A stretch of DNA of 64,000 nucleotides from CAXGTL01 sp964645705 (lineage in GTDB: Archaea; Nanobdellota; Nanobdellia; Woesearchaeales; CAXGTL01), in NCBI GenBank assembly GCA_964645705.1, contig CAZYAB010000002.1:124001-188000 (forward strand), written 5' to 3'. The notes beneath the pieces are model-generated. The model made no database searches. It worked only from the letters and a program-made list of their open reading frames with translations, and had not been told where the DNA came from. Below are positions 1-8,648 of this stretch, in pieces (positions within the stretch are counted from its first letter, which is position 1; each line of letters starts with the position of its first letter). The translations under genes were made by a program, and so were the position numbers.

Positions 1-973
1 AAATATGTCCTGCATTATACAATGTTAATCTAACATCAGGAGTTATATCAGAAACTTCTTCATAATCCAAACAAATTGTATGTTTAACCATTTCTTTGAT
101 ATCATCAGTTTCATAAATAGGATTTTTTCCTTCATTCTTCATAATCTTTACAGTGTCTAATTGTAACAATGACATTACATCTCTTGTTGGTAATGTACAA
201 TATACAGGCCCTTTATATCCATATTTAAATAAATAAGGGACCATTCCACTATGATCAATATGAGAATGAGTAACAATAACAGCATCTAGTTCATTTATAT
301 TAAACTCAGGTGATTCTAAAAAAGGATAAGCATGTGTTTCAGATGCAACATTAATACCACAGTCTAATAAAACCCTGGATTCTGGTGTTTGCAACAGTAT
401 GCATGATCTTCCAACTTCTCTTCCACCACCAAGATAAGAAACTCTAACCCATTCTTGTTTTCTGCCTCTTATCCATCCATCATAAATTCTGTGCCCTGCT
501 TTGTTCAAGAACTTTCTTCTTTCATCAGAATTTTGATAAAGAACTGCACGAATATTTTCAATTAATTTTGACCTTATTGAAGGTGTTCTTTTTATCAAAG
601 GAACCCATAATGTTTTTCCTCTTATCTGCCTTAATAGTGAACCTTGTTTTCCAATTGCCAGACCTGGTTTTTCAGCATGAATAATCACTTCAGATCTCTG
701 TGGATCAAATATTATATCAGAAACTTTTGCTTCTTTTGGAACTATTTCTTTTATTTGTTTTTCAGCTTTTTCCATTTCCATGCAAATAGAAGGATCTGGT
801 CTAAGTTCAATTCTTTTCTTGAATTCATCAACAACTTTTTTTATTGTTCCTTTATTATCTAAGAAATATTGTTTTTCTTTTGTATATACGACTATGTTTG
901 CAGCTTCAAAACTAACATCACTAATTTTTCCACTAGGCAATCTTTTTGTAATCTCCTTAAGTATGTCTGGCAT
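1..973 (-). CDS. fttA: FttA/aCPSF1 transcription termination nuclease, 3' end cut by the window
   Basis: This is the first 324 residues of the archaeal beta-CASP metallo-beta-lactamase ribonuclease aCPSF1 (FttA), which cleaves nascent RNA 3' ends and terminates transcription. The N-terminal KH-like region carries the RPDPS motif at about residues 57-61, then a second KH domain (AEKPGLAIGKQG). The lactamase domain follows, with GGGREVGRS and the zinc-binding THSHIDHSG motif at about 230-238. The beta-CASP part lies beyond the window edge. The start is the ATG at 973, 33 nt after the stop of the proteasome beta gene, so the two are probably co-transcribed. The open frame has no interruption. 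The family assignment is firm. Confidence 0.93.
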   Translation of the reverse strand, partial: MPDILKEITKRLPSGKISDVSFEAANIVVYTKEKQYFLDNKGTIKKVVDEFKKRIELRPDPSICMEMEKAEKQIKEIVPKEAKVSDIIFDPQRSEVIIHAEKPGLAIGKQGSLLRQIRGKTLWVPLIKRTPSIRSKLIENIRAVLYQNSDERRKFLNKAGHRIYDGWIRGRKQEWVRVSYLGGGREVGRSCILLQTPESRVLLDCGINVASETHAYPFLESPEFNINELDAVIVTHSHIDHSGMVPYLFKYGYKGPVYCTLPTRDVMSLLQLDTVKIMKNEGKNPIYETDDIKEMVKHTICLDYEEVSDITPDVRLTLYNAGHI

Positions 974-1006
974 ATATTTTTCCCCACCCAATCTTGGTAG
1001 AACTAA

Positions 1007-1642
1007 TTATTCTTTTAATCTTGTATCAAGTTCTTTTTCAATAACTCTTTTAACACCATCTTTGGTGATTGTCAATACGTCTACTCCGTTTCCAGAAGCA
1101 ATGTCTCTTTGCATTGCAGCATTCACAGATTTTAATGCAAGCTTTACTCCTTCATCAACAGTCATAGCTTCTTTATATAATGTTTCTAAAACACCAAAAG
1201 CATAAACAGATCCTGACCCAGAACATGTGAAATCTTTGTGTTCTGATAATGATCCATCAGGAAAAATATCATAAAGAGTAAATCCAGAATTATCAACACC
1301 AGCAAACAAGAAATGAGATATTCCTGGTATTGTTGAGAACTTTCTTATGTTTTGATAAACTAGTCCTGCTAATAAGTTAGCAGTTTCTTTAACAGTAGGA
1401 TCTCTATCAACTCTAATAGATTTTAGCTTTATCTCTGCCCTTACTAGTTTAACCATGAGCTGTATATCAGAAACAGTGCCTGCTGTTGTAAGAGCCATTT
1501 TATTAGTGATTTCGTGTATTTTTTGTTCTTTTTTATGCATTACTAAGTATCCTGCCGTTGCTCTTTTATCAGCAGCTAAAACTATTCCATCTTTACATAC
1601 AATTCCTATAGTTGTAGTACCAGTTTTCAGAGTTTTTTCCAT
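1007..1642 (-). CDS. psmB: 20S proteasome beta subunit
   Basis: The catalytic subunit of the archaeal 20S proteasome (211 aa, normal length). A short propeptide of 8 residues ends in Gly, and processing would expose Thr9 as the N-terminal nucleophile. Counting from that Thr, the conserved Asp17, Arg19 and Lys33 are all in place, and the SGSGS segment contains the conserved catalytic-region serine. A TATA-like TTTATAAATAA on the minus strand near 1688-1698 overlaps the end of proS and would start a transcript about 25 nt before the gene. It lies upstream of fttA, a layout that ties protein turnover to RNA 3'-end processing. No alpha subunit is seen in this window. Confidence 0.95.
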   Translation of the reverse strand: MEKTLKTGTTTIGIVCKDGIVLAADKRATAGYLVMHKKEQKIHEITNKMALTTAGTVSDIQLMVKLVRAEIKLKSIRVDRDPTVKETANLLAGLVYQNIRKFSTIPGISHFLFAGVDNSGFTLYDIFPDGSLSEHKDFTCSGSGSVYAFGVLETLYKEAMTVDEGVKLALKSVNAAMQRDIASGNGVDVLTITKDGVKRVIEKELDTRLKE

Positions 1643-1705
1643 ATTCTCAACCTCTTACGAGAATTCTATATGTAGTTAGGAAGGGGTTATTTATAAAGCT
1701 TACGC

Positions 1706-3157
1706 TTAATAACTCTTACCAAAATACATCCAAACCTTGCTCTTTTTACCACAATGCACACATTTACCTTTATCTTTTGGTTGTTTAAATGGAATATTAA
1801 GTGTTTTAGCACCGCCTGTTTTATCCTTTATCCAGTCTTCACATTCTTCTTCAGCACACCACGGTGCAAATGCCAGTTTACCACTTGTCACTATTTTTTT
1901 TAATTCATCAAAATCTTTTGGTTTAACAATATGTGATTCAAGATAATGTTTTGCTTTGACAAACATGTCATGTTGCATTTGGTTTAGCATATCTTTAACT
2001 TTAATAACAACATCATTCGATGAAACGAATTCTTTTTTACCACTGTCTCTTCTTACTAAAACCACTTGATCTTTTTCAACATCTTTTGGTCCTACTTCCA
2101 ACCTAATAGGAATTCCTTTCAACTCCCAATCATTGAATTTAAAACCAGGCGTTACATCAGAACGATCATCAATAATAGGTTTATATTTTTTTAATGATTT
2201 AAATATTTCATCAACTTTTGACATAACTTTTTCTTTTGTATCCTCTCTACATATAGGCACAATGACAATTTTTTCTTCAGCTAATTTAGGCGGAACAACA
2301 AACCCTTTATCATCAGAATGCACCATTATCAACATTCCCAACATTCTAACACTTATACCCCATGAATTTTGCCAAGCATATTTTTCTTTTTTATCTTTAT
2401 CAATAAATTTAATATTAAATGCTTTTGCAAAGTTTTGGCCTAGTTGATGAGATGTCCCCCCTTGTACTGCTTTTCCGCTTGGCATCAATGACTCAACTGA
2501 TAATGAAAAATCAGCTCCTGCGAATTTTTCTTTTTCAGACTTTTTCCCAGTTAAAACAGGGATACAACATAATTCTTCAAATGTTTTCTTATATAGTTTT
2601 AGTATTTTCTTAGTTTCTTGAACAGCTTGTTTTCTTGTTGCAAAAACAGTGTGCCCTTCTTGCCATAAAAACTCTCGGAATCTAATCAAAGCAACAGGAT
2701 GCTTGAATTCCCATCTGACAACATTATTCCATTGGTTGATACGCAAAGGTAAATCTCTGTAAGACCTTATCCATTTTGCATAAAAAGAGTACATTATTGT
2801 TTCGCTTGTTGGACGTATAGCCAATCTTTTTGGTAACTTAGACGAACCGCCTTGGGTTACCCAAGCAACTTCTGGTGCAAAACCTTCAACATGTTGTGAT
2901 TCTTTTGTCAAAAGATGTTCAGGAATCAGTAATGGAAAGTAAGCATTTTTCACACCATCTTTTTTTATTAATTTATCAAAATAAGCTTGAATCTTTTCCC
3001 AAACAGAATAAATCCTTGGCTTTAGAACATAACAACCAGAAACTTCAGAATAATCAATTAAGTCAGCTTTTTTAAGAACTTCAGTATACCACTCTGAAAA
3101 ATTCTCATCTTTCTTAACAGTAATTCCAATATCTTTTTTTTCCTTTTTCTCTGACAT
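1706..3157 (-). CDS. proS: Prolyl-tRNA synthetase, archaeal/eukaryotic type
   Basis: Class II aminoacyl-tRNA synthetase that charges tRNA-Pro (483 aa). Visible landmarks are motif 2 (RWEFKHP...RFREFLWQEGHT), the RPTSETIMY segment, the motif 3 region (GISVRMLGMLIMVHSDDKG) and the anticodon-binding domain. The C-terminal zinc domain characteristic of the archaeal/eukaryotic form is present, with a CxxxxC pair (CAEEEC) and a CVHCG pair, ending in the usual aromatic tail YFGKSY. The ATG follows directly on the stop codon of the upstream 50-aa zinc-ribbon gene (TAAATG), so the two are translationally coupled. There is no INS editing domain. Confidence 0.96.
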   Translation of the reverse strand: MSEKKEKKDIGITVKKDENFSEWYTEVLKKADLIDYSEVSGCYVLKPRIYSVWEKIQAYFDKLIKKDGVKNAYFPLLIPEHLLTKESQHVEGFAPEVAWVTQGGSSKLPKRLAIRPTSETIMYSFYAKWIRSYRDLPLRINQWNNVVRWEFKHPVALIRFREFLWQEGHTVFATRKQAVQETKKILKLYKKTFEELCCIPVLTGKKSEKEKFAGADFSLSVESLMPSGKAVQGGTSHQLGQNFAKAFNIKFIDKDKKEKYAWQNSWGISVRMLGMLIMVHSDDKGFVVPPKLAEEKIVIVPICREDTKEKVMSKVDEIFKSLKKYKPIIDDRSDVTPGFKFNDWELKGIPIRLEVGPKDVEKDQVVLVRRDSGKKEFVSSNDVVIKVKDMLNQMQHDMFVKAKHYLESHIVKPKDFDELKKIVTSGKLAFAPWCAEEECEDWIKDKTGGAKTLNIPFKQPKDKGKCVHCGKKSKVWMYFGKSY

Positions 3158-3310
3158 TTAAAACACAGCACCGCAGTTTTTGCAATACTTATCATTACCT
3201 AATTTCTCAAAATCACAGCTACCACACATAATACACTCAGAAACACCTCTGTAAGGTTGTTTTTTAGGTTTTGTGAATTTGGATTTTAGTTTATTTAGTA
3301 TGTTTTTCAT
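3158..3310 (-). CDS. 50-aa zinc-ribbon protein coupled to proS
   Basis: A 50-residue basic protein. Its N-terminal half is lysine-rich; the C-terminal half carries CxxCGSC and CKNCG, a zinc-ribbon pattern. The stop codon abuts the proS start codon with no spacer. Upstream on the minus strand is TTTATATATAAG at about 3331-3342, a strong TATA box that would produce a transcript starting close to the ATG. Function is unknown. It could be a tRNA- or ribosome-associated accessory factor given its coupling to proS, but that is inference from position only. Confidence 0.75.
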   Translation of the reverse strand: MKNILNKLKSKFTKPKKQPYRGVSECIMCGSCDFEKLGNDKYCKNCGAVF

Positions 3311-3364
3311 TTTAGATAGGGTATGGCAGGCTTATATATAAATGTTGTATATTATTTTTCAGGA

Positions 3365-4480
3365 TTATTTCTTTTTCTTCTTTTTTGTCAACTTAGCTCT
3401 TATCTCACTCAATCTTTTTAATCTTGTTTCTAGTGTACTAATCCTGTTTCTTAATCTTTTGAACTTATATTCAAGTTCCTTTTTAACAGACCTTTTCTTA
3501 ACTTTTTCTAATGCTTTTTCAAGATTTTCCTTTTTTCTTATTAAATCTTTTAATTCTGTTTCTAATTTTTCTTTTGTTTCAAGAATTCTTTCACTTTTTC
3601 TTCCTTTTTCAAATACAAGTTTTTCAATATCTCCTGCTCTTTTAGTAATTTCTGAGATTTTTTCTTCTGCTTTATACTTAGCAATAAACTTTCTTTTCTT
3701 AATGTCTCTTATATTTACAAAATTAGGTGACACAATTTCAATATTTGCTTTACTGCATTCATCTAATACTTCTTTTTTTAACTGACTTGTCAAACCAATT
3801 ATTTTATCAACATCTTTTAGAAAACCATTTATCTCATATGTAACAGAAAAATCACCTAATTCTAGTACACTAACAAAAGCTTTTTTTAGACCAACATTTT
3901 TTGCAGCTTTTAGTAAAACAATTTCAACTTTTGTCCTAGGAAGATCATAACCAAGACTTACTGTTGTAGAAATAATAGCACCTTCTTGACTTAAATTAGT
4001 CATTTTTTTTGACATTATCAAGCTATTCGGAATAGTAACAAGTGTTCTTTTTCTTGTTTCTATTTCAGTATGAAACATGCTAAGTTCTGTAACTTTACCA
4101 AGCGTTCCTTCGAACTCAATTATATCTCCTATTTTATATTGTTTCAGTGATTTAATTAATACACCAGACATACCATTTGCAATAAGTGTTGAAGAAGAGA
4201 ATGCAACCATACCACTCATCACAAGCAAGAATATCTGTATCATTCCTTTTTGTATTCCAGGAATATTTAATAAAAATAAAATAACAGCCATAACATAGAT
4301 TCCTATTTTTATTGTATATTTACTGAATACTGATTTATATCCAAATTGTTTTCTTATGAAATTATATATCTTGTTTGTCAAAAAATTAGCAAAAACAGTT
4401 AAGATTATTATAGTTAAAACATTAAGAATATTAGGTAAATACGGCTTTATTCCTTGAATTATTGACTCAATGTTGATCAT
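3365..4480 (-). CDS. MscS-family small-conductance mechanosensitive channel
   Basis: A membrane protein of 371 aa. The first about 110 residues hold three hydrophobic segments, the third being a glycine/alanine/serine-rich helix (GMVAFSSSTLIANGMSG) like the pore-lining TM3 of MscS. It is followed by the MscS beta domain with KIGDIIEFEGTLGKVTELS and the VTIPNS motif near residue 150. The C-terminal 120 residues are a Lys/Glu-rich coiled coil ending in KKKKKK, longer than the typical cytoplasmic cage. It probably gates in response to membrane tension on osmotic downshock. A TATA box (GCTTTATATA on the minus strand, about 4503-4512) serves it alone. Confidence 0.88.
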   Translation of the reverse strand: MINIESIIQGIKPYLPNILNVLTIIILTVFANFLTNKIYNFIRKQFGYKSVFSKYTIKIGIYVMAVILFLLNIPGIQKGMIQIFLLVMSGMVAFSSSTLIANGMSGVLIKSLKQYKIGDIIEFEGTLGKVTELSMFHTEIETRKRTLVTIPNSLIMSKKMTNLSQEGAIISTTVSLGYDLPRTKVEIVLLKAAKNVGLKKAFVSVLELGDFSVTYEINGFLKDVDKIIGLTSQLKKEVLDECSKANIEIVSPNFVNIRDIKKRKFIAKYKAEEKISEITKRAGDIEKLVFEKGRKSERILETKEKLETELKDLIRKKENLEKALEKVKKRSVKKELEYKFKRLRNRISTLETRLKRLSEIRAKLTKKKKKK

Positions 4481-4811
4481 TAATATAATTTATAGAATAA
4501 TAGTATATAAAGCTTTGTTGTTACTTTAGAATTGTCATCATTAACAAGAATCTTGTTTAACAAACATCAATGGCCTTTTTTTCATTCTCATAAAAACATG
4601 ACCATTACGTATTTCTATTTGTCTAAACTTCATGACAAGACCTTCAATCTTTTGAAAATTAAATAAAATAATATACACCCCCCACAATTTTTGAGTCAAA
4701 TACCACTATATGCACTCTTGTATTGTACTTATTATAATAGTAATTTTGCTTTAAAAGTCTTTTGATTTTATTGTGGAAAAAACTACACTAATGTAAATTA
4801 AAGTAGATTGA
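4481..4811. other. 331-bp intergenic region with mscS promoter and a doubtful 30-45 codon ORF
   Basis: Holds the mscS promoter at its left end. On the minus strand an open frame runs from a GTG at 4678 or an ATG at 4633 to a stop at 4541 (about 45 or 30 aa, basic, ending KQDSC). A G-rich tract (GGGGGG, about 4679-4684) lies just before the GTG. I cannot tell whether it is translated, and see no repeat or RNA fold in the rest. Confidence 0.4.
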
Positions 4812-5654
4812 TTAAAGAATTTGAGCAACTACCACACATATAAGAATCACTATTCCTGCAATCATTTTCTTCATCTCAAGCTTTTCTTTTAACCAAAACA
4901 ATGCATAAATATAAAGCAAGATAGGCATGAGTGTCATTATCAGCATTGTATACACAACACCAAACTTTTGAAAACTATAATATGTTAAAACTAGCTGAAT
5001 AATTATCAAGATTTGTGTAATAGTTAAATGAAAAAATCTTTTCTTGCCTAATGAAACAATATTAGGCCTAAAATATATAACCAGTATAATCATTATAAAA
5101 AAACATCTTATAAAATACAAACTAAAAGCATTATATGTATTAAGCAATGATTTAACAATTACATTTTCAACTGCAAAAAATACCATTGCGCCCAATATCA
5201 TCAAAGCACTTTTATGAAATTTAAGATGATGTTTTTTTACATGTGACAAAACTAATGCAAGAGAAGCAATCAAAGCAGGAATAAGTATGTAAGGATTTCT
5301 TTCATCAGCATATACAATCGCAGAAAACAATATTGTAAACATATTACCAAAAACAAGTAATGCATCTGTTTCTGTTAATTGCTCAGACTTCATTCCATGA
5401 AAAAGCCAAACATTTGCAATTGTTCCAATAACAACCACAACCAATAACAATATAATATTAATTGGTAGAAAAAAATTATAATTAAACTCAAATAAAAATG
5501 GGGATATAATCAGCATTAACAAAGATAATAAAATAAAAGACGCAGCTGTAAACAATTTATAATTAACTTTTTCCTTAGAAAGTATGAACTTATTAAGAAA
5601 CATTTCTAATGAACCAGACACAGCTGCAATTGTTGGTATTATGAATTGAAACAT
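4812..5654 (-). CDS. EamA/DMT-superfamily transporter
   Basis: A 280-aa integral membrane protein with about ten hydrophobic helices arranged as two halves of about 140 residues, the pattern of the drug/metabolite transporter (EamA) superfamily. The first half begins with PTIAAVSGSLEMFLNKFIL and the second after the charged stretch KKHHLKFHKS. The substrate cannot be read from the sequence; relatives export metabolites or amino acids. The start codon lies 1 nt after the htpX stop, so it is the last gene of a lemA-htpX-eamA operon. Confidence 0.8.
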   Translation of the reverse strand: MFQFIIPTIAAVSGSLEMFLNKFILSKEKVNYKLFTAASFILLSLLMLIISPFLFEFNYNFFLPINIILLLVVVVIGTIANVWLFHGMKSEQLTETDALLVFGNMFTILFSAIVYADERNPYILIPALIASLALVLSHVKKHHLKFHKSALMILGAMVFFAVENVIVKSLLNTYNAFSLYFIRCFFIMIILVIYFRPNIVSLGKKRFFHLTITQILIIIQLVLTYYSFQKFGVVYTMLIMTLMPILLYIYALFWLKEKLEMKKMIAGIVILICVVVAQIL

Positions 5655-5655
5655 T

Positions 5656-6555
5656 TTACATAGCCATTAATTTATTTATCCTCTCATTTATATTTGGGTG
5701 TGTTGAAAATAAGCTAACTACAAATCCTTTTTTCTTTCTAAAAGGAGTTGAAATAAAAAGATGAGCAGTTGCTTTGTTTGCTTTATCAACCAATGGATCA
5801 GGATCTTTAGATATTTTTCTCAAAGCACTTGCTAAACCAGGGGGATATCTTGTCATTACAGCAGCACTTGCATCAGCCATAAATTCCCTTTTTCTACTTA
5901 TTGCAAGTTTTATCATCTCACCTATTAATGGTGCTAGTATTGCTAATACAAAACCGACTATTACCATTATAGCTGCTAACTGACCACTGCCTTTTGATTT
6001 TCTTCTTCCTCCACCATATGCAAATGTTCTTAATAAAAAATCACTAAGTAATGTTGCAATTCCTACTAAAACAGCTGCCAACATCATCATCCTTACATCA
6101 TAATTTTTTATATGCGACATTTCATGCGCAATCACGCCTTCTAATTCTTGTCTATTCATCACTTTTAATAAACCAGTTGTAACTGTTATAGATGCATGCT
6201 TAGGATCTCTTCCTGTTGCAAATGCATTCAAAGCACTATCATTTATTACATAAGCTTTTGGCGTAGGAATGCCTGCTGATATAGCAAGACCTTCTAATGT
6301 ATGATATAGGTAAGGATATTCTTTTTTTGTAACTGGTCTTGCATCAGACATTTTTAATATCATCTTGTCTCCTGAAAAATATCCAAATAAAGCATAAATT
6401 ACTGCAAATGCAGCTGCAAAACCTATACCAAACCCAACACTGCCATACACATACCCTATAACATAGCCTAGTACAGTAATCAAAACAATAAAAAAAATCA
6501 TAAGAACTATGGATTTTATCTTATTCTTTCTTACTTCATCAAACATTATTACCAT
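5656..6555 (-). CDS. htpX: HtpX-type membrane zinc metalloprotease (M48)
   Basis: Membrane-embedded M48 protease that degrades misfolded membrane proteins. Two hydrophobic helices (about 15-37 and 38-60) precede the catalytic domain. The zinc motif HEMSH is at 144-148 in the context GVIAHEMSHIKNYD, and the third ligand Glu is in KREFMADASA. Two more helices lie between them (about 155-175 and 190-212). Length (299 aa) is normal for HtpX. The chosen ATG is 5 nt after lemA; an alternative ATG (MFDEV) lies 3 codons in. The lemA-htpX pairing is a common conserved neighbourhood and supports a role in envelope quality control. Confidence 0.94.
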   Translation of the reverse strand: MVIMFDEVRKNKIKSIVLMIFFIVLITVLGYVIGYVYGSVGFGIGFAAAFAVIYALFGYFSGDKMILKMSDARPVTKKEYPYLYHTLEGLAISAGIPTPKAYVINDSALNAFATGRDPKHASITVTTGLLKVMNRQELEGVIAHEMSHIKNYDVRMMMLAAVLVGIATLLSDFLLRTFAYGGGRRKSKGSGQLAAIMVIVGFVLAILAPLIGEMIKLAISRKREFMADASAAVMTRYPPGLASALRKISKDPDPLVDKANKATAHLFISTPFRKKKGFVVSLFSTHPNINERINKLMAM

Positions 6556-6560
6556 TTTAC

Positions 6561-7115
6561 TTAGAACTTGACCTTAACATTCTTTTTTTCTGAAGAACTT
6601 GCTTTAAAAGATTGTTCTGCAGTAAAACCTAGCATTTTTGCAAACAGATTATTGGGAAATGTTTGTATCTTTGTATTAAAGATCATTACCACATCATTAT
6701 AATGCTGTCTTGAATATGCTATCTTGTTTTCTGTTCCTGTTATTTCTTCTTGCAATTGTAAAAAATTCTCATTTGCTCTTAACTTAGGATAATTTTCAGC
6801 AACAGCAAACAATGATTTTAATGTTTGTGTTAATTGATTAGAAGCTTTTGCTTTTTTCCCAATATTTTTTGCAGACATTATAGCAGATCTTGCTTTTGTA
6901 ATGTTTTCAAGCAAAGTTTTTTCATGCCTCATGTATCCTTTTACAGTTTCAACTAGATTTGGTATAAGATCATTTCTTCTTTTCAACTGCACATCGATTT
7001 GTGCAAAGGAATTCCTAAGTTGATTTCTTAATCTAATAATACTGTTATATAACCATATAACTCCTAATAATAGAAAAACTACAACTACGATTGCTATAAT
7101 TGTTGAAGTTAACAT
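6561..7115 (-). CDS. lemA: LemA family protein
   Basis: A 184-aa protein with an N-terminal transmembrane helix followed by the LemA signature: RNSFAQIDVQLKRRNDLIPNLVE at about 36-58 and, near the C-terminus, the short RQHYNDVVMIFNTKIQTFP segment. The remainder is helical and cytoplasmic or extracytoplasmic by family. The molecular role of LemA is not established. It is frequently coupled to HtpX, as here. The upstream sequence has a purine-rich CTGGAGGTGT ribosome binding site just before the ATG. Confidence 0.92.
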   Translation of the reverse strand: MLTSTIIAIVVVVFLLLGVIWLYNSIIRLRNQLRNSFAQIDVQLKRRNDLIPNLVETVKGYMRHEKTLLENITKARSAIMSAKNIGKKAKASNQLTQTLKSLFAVAENYPKLRANENFLQLQEEITGTENKIAYSRQHYNDVVMIFNTKIQTFPNNLFAKMLGFTAEQSFKASSSEKKNVKVKF

Positions 7116-7140
7116 TTTTACACCTCCAGTTTGTGTTTTA

Positions 7141-8325
7141 TTAAATCATGCCTAGCCATATAGCTATAAACATACATATACCTAATAATAATATAATAAC
7201 ACCAGCTATTAAATGCAATACTTTAAGTTTTCTTTGTCTCCATTCTTCTGCTTTTTCAGTTGTTGTAAAACCAAAACATATTGCTAATGTTATTAACAGC
7301 ATAGGTAAAATAAAAATAAGATTATATAATACTAGTAACCACAAAGCATAAGTTCTTGTAGCTGCTTGTGCAAGTAAACCTAATATTACTATATAAGGAC
7401 CAGATGTACATGGTAATAAGAACAATGAAACAACAAATCCAATCATAAAAGCACCAGGCACAGAAGTAACACCGCGTAAAACAGCTTTCATATGCGGTCT
7501 CCAGCTAAGAGGTACTTCCATTATAAACCATTTACCATACCAAAGATAATCTTTTAAATTAAACAACCCGATTATAACTGCTAAAACAGCGACAGTAATA
7601 TAAAAACCACGAGTCAAACCACTTGCTTTAATAGCTGAAAACAAGCCAATTCCCATTAAGAAATATGAAATAAATATTGATAATGTAAATGCTAATCCTG
7701 CAAATAATGCTTTTTTTCTAACACCAGTAGCAAGTATAGTTGTCAATAAGATTATTAACACAGCAAATGCACATGGATTTATTGCATCAACAAGAGCAGC
7801 CATGACAACTGCTGATATTGTTAATGATTTTAACTGCGCATTTGGTTCATCTGGATCAACTTGTTCACCAGGTCCAATTGTTTGAGTAATATCTTCTTTA
7901 TTAATTTGGCCAGAAATACAAACATCAACACAATCATTAATTTCTTTTGCAATATTTTCATTATATCCTACAAAAACTTCTTCACTTGTGAACACAACAG
8001 GTATGCTTATTCCATTATCAACATCAAGATCATATTTTTCAGCATATTCAAAGAATAATTCTATGTTTTCTCTGATTTCATATCTTTCAATTACTAAATC
8101 AGGATGTTCTTGTTGTAATTCATCAAGAAACAATTGCATTTTCACACAATAAGGACAACCAGGTCTTCCAAAATAAACTAATTTTATTTTATTACTTGTT
8201 TCATCTTGGCTCTGTTGATTATTACTAAATACATTATTATCAGAATCACCTAATACTTGAGCAAAACACATAGACAAAACTAATAAAAATAATACTATTA
8301 TTGTAGTTAGTTTTAATTTATTCAT
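7141..8325 (-). CDS. Thioredoxin-fold / CcdA-DsbD membrane domain fusion
   Basis: A 394-aa protein. Order: signal peptide or anchor (about 6-24), a thioredoxin/glutaredoxin-like domain with CPYC at residues 57-60, then from about 170 a six-helix CcdA/DsbD-type membrane domain containing NPCAFAVLIILLTT and a second conserved Cys in LLPCTSGPYI. By analogy with DsbD, electrons would pass from the cytoplasm through the membrane cysteines to the external CPYC centre, reducing or isomerising disulfides outside the cell. It lies just downstream of a gene for an extremely Cys-rich secreted protein, a plausible client. An own promoter (AGATATATAAATAG on the minus strand, about 8356-8369) is visible. 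Confidence 0.87.
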   Translation of the reverse strand: MNKLKLTTIIVLFLLVLSMCFAQVLGDSDNNVFSNNQQSQDETSNKIKLVYFGRPGCPYCVKMQLFLDELQQEHPDLVIERYEIRENIELFFEYAEKYDLDVDNGISIPVVFTSEEVFVGYNENIAKEINDCVDVCISGQINKEDITQTIGPGEQVDPDEPNAQLKSLTISAVVMAALVDAINPCAFAVLIILLTTILATGVRKKALFAGLAFTLSIFISYFLMGIGLFSAIKASGLTRGFYITVAVLAVIIGLFNLKDYLWYGKWFIMEVPLSWRPHMKAVLRGVTSVPGAFMIGFVVSLFLLPCTSGPYIVILGLLAQAATRTYALWLLVLYNLIFILPMLLITLAICFGFTTTEKAEEWRQRKLKVLHLIAGVIILLLGICMFIAIWLGMI

Positions 8326-8389
8326 ATTACCCCTATTCTCTGAATTATTCTTTACTATTTATATATCTTTTGATTGTTTTTAATAAGAT

Positions 8390-8447
8390 AGAAATATAAT
8401 TTTAATAAAAAAACAGAAAAAACAAAAAAAATAAAAACAAAAAAGAT
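8390..8447 (-). terminator. T-rich transcription terminator
   Basis: Downstream of the lipoprotein gene the minus strand shows several runs of five to eight T in succession. This is the usual archaeal terminator signal and would end the transcript of the Cys-rich protein/lipoprotein pair before the next promoter. Confidence 0.55.
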
Positions 8448-8648
8448 TTAGGAAGCTTCTCCACCTAATCCTTCATCAATATCATCTATTGATGATCCTA
8501 CGTCTCCAACATCTTCGCCAAGATCTGAAACAATTTCAGATGCTTCTTCATCAGATTCAATATTGCTTTGAGGAGCACATCCACTGCTCCCTGCTAATAT
8601 TACTAATAAAAGCATAGTTATTATCAATAAACAAATTATTTTTCTCAT
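8448..8648 (-). CDS. Small acidic lipoprotein
   Basis: A 66-aa protein. Residues 1-24 form a hydrophobic signal peptide ending in a lipobox-like GSSGC, so lipidation at Cys24 is expected. The mature part is about 40 residues, strongly acidic (Glu/Asp/Ser), and ends in a glycine-rich tail. The start codon overlaps the stop of the 1015-aa Cys-rich protein by 4 nt (ATGA), which indicates translational coupling and perhaps a joint role at the cell surface. No family is recognised. Confidence 0.75.
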   Translation of the reverse strand: MRKIICLLIITMLLLVILAGSSGCAPQSNIESDEEASEIVSDLGEDVGDVGSSIDDIDEGLGGEAS

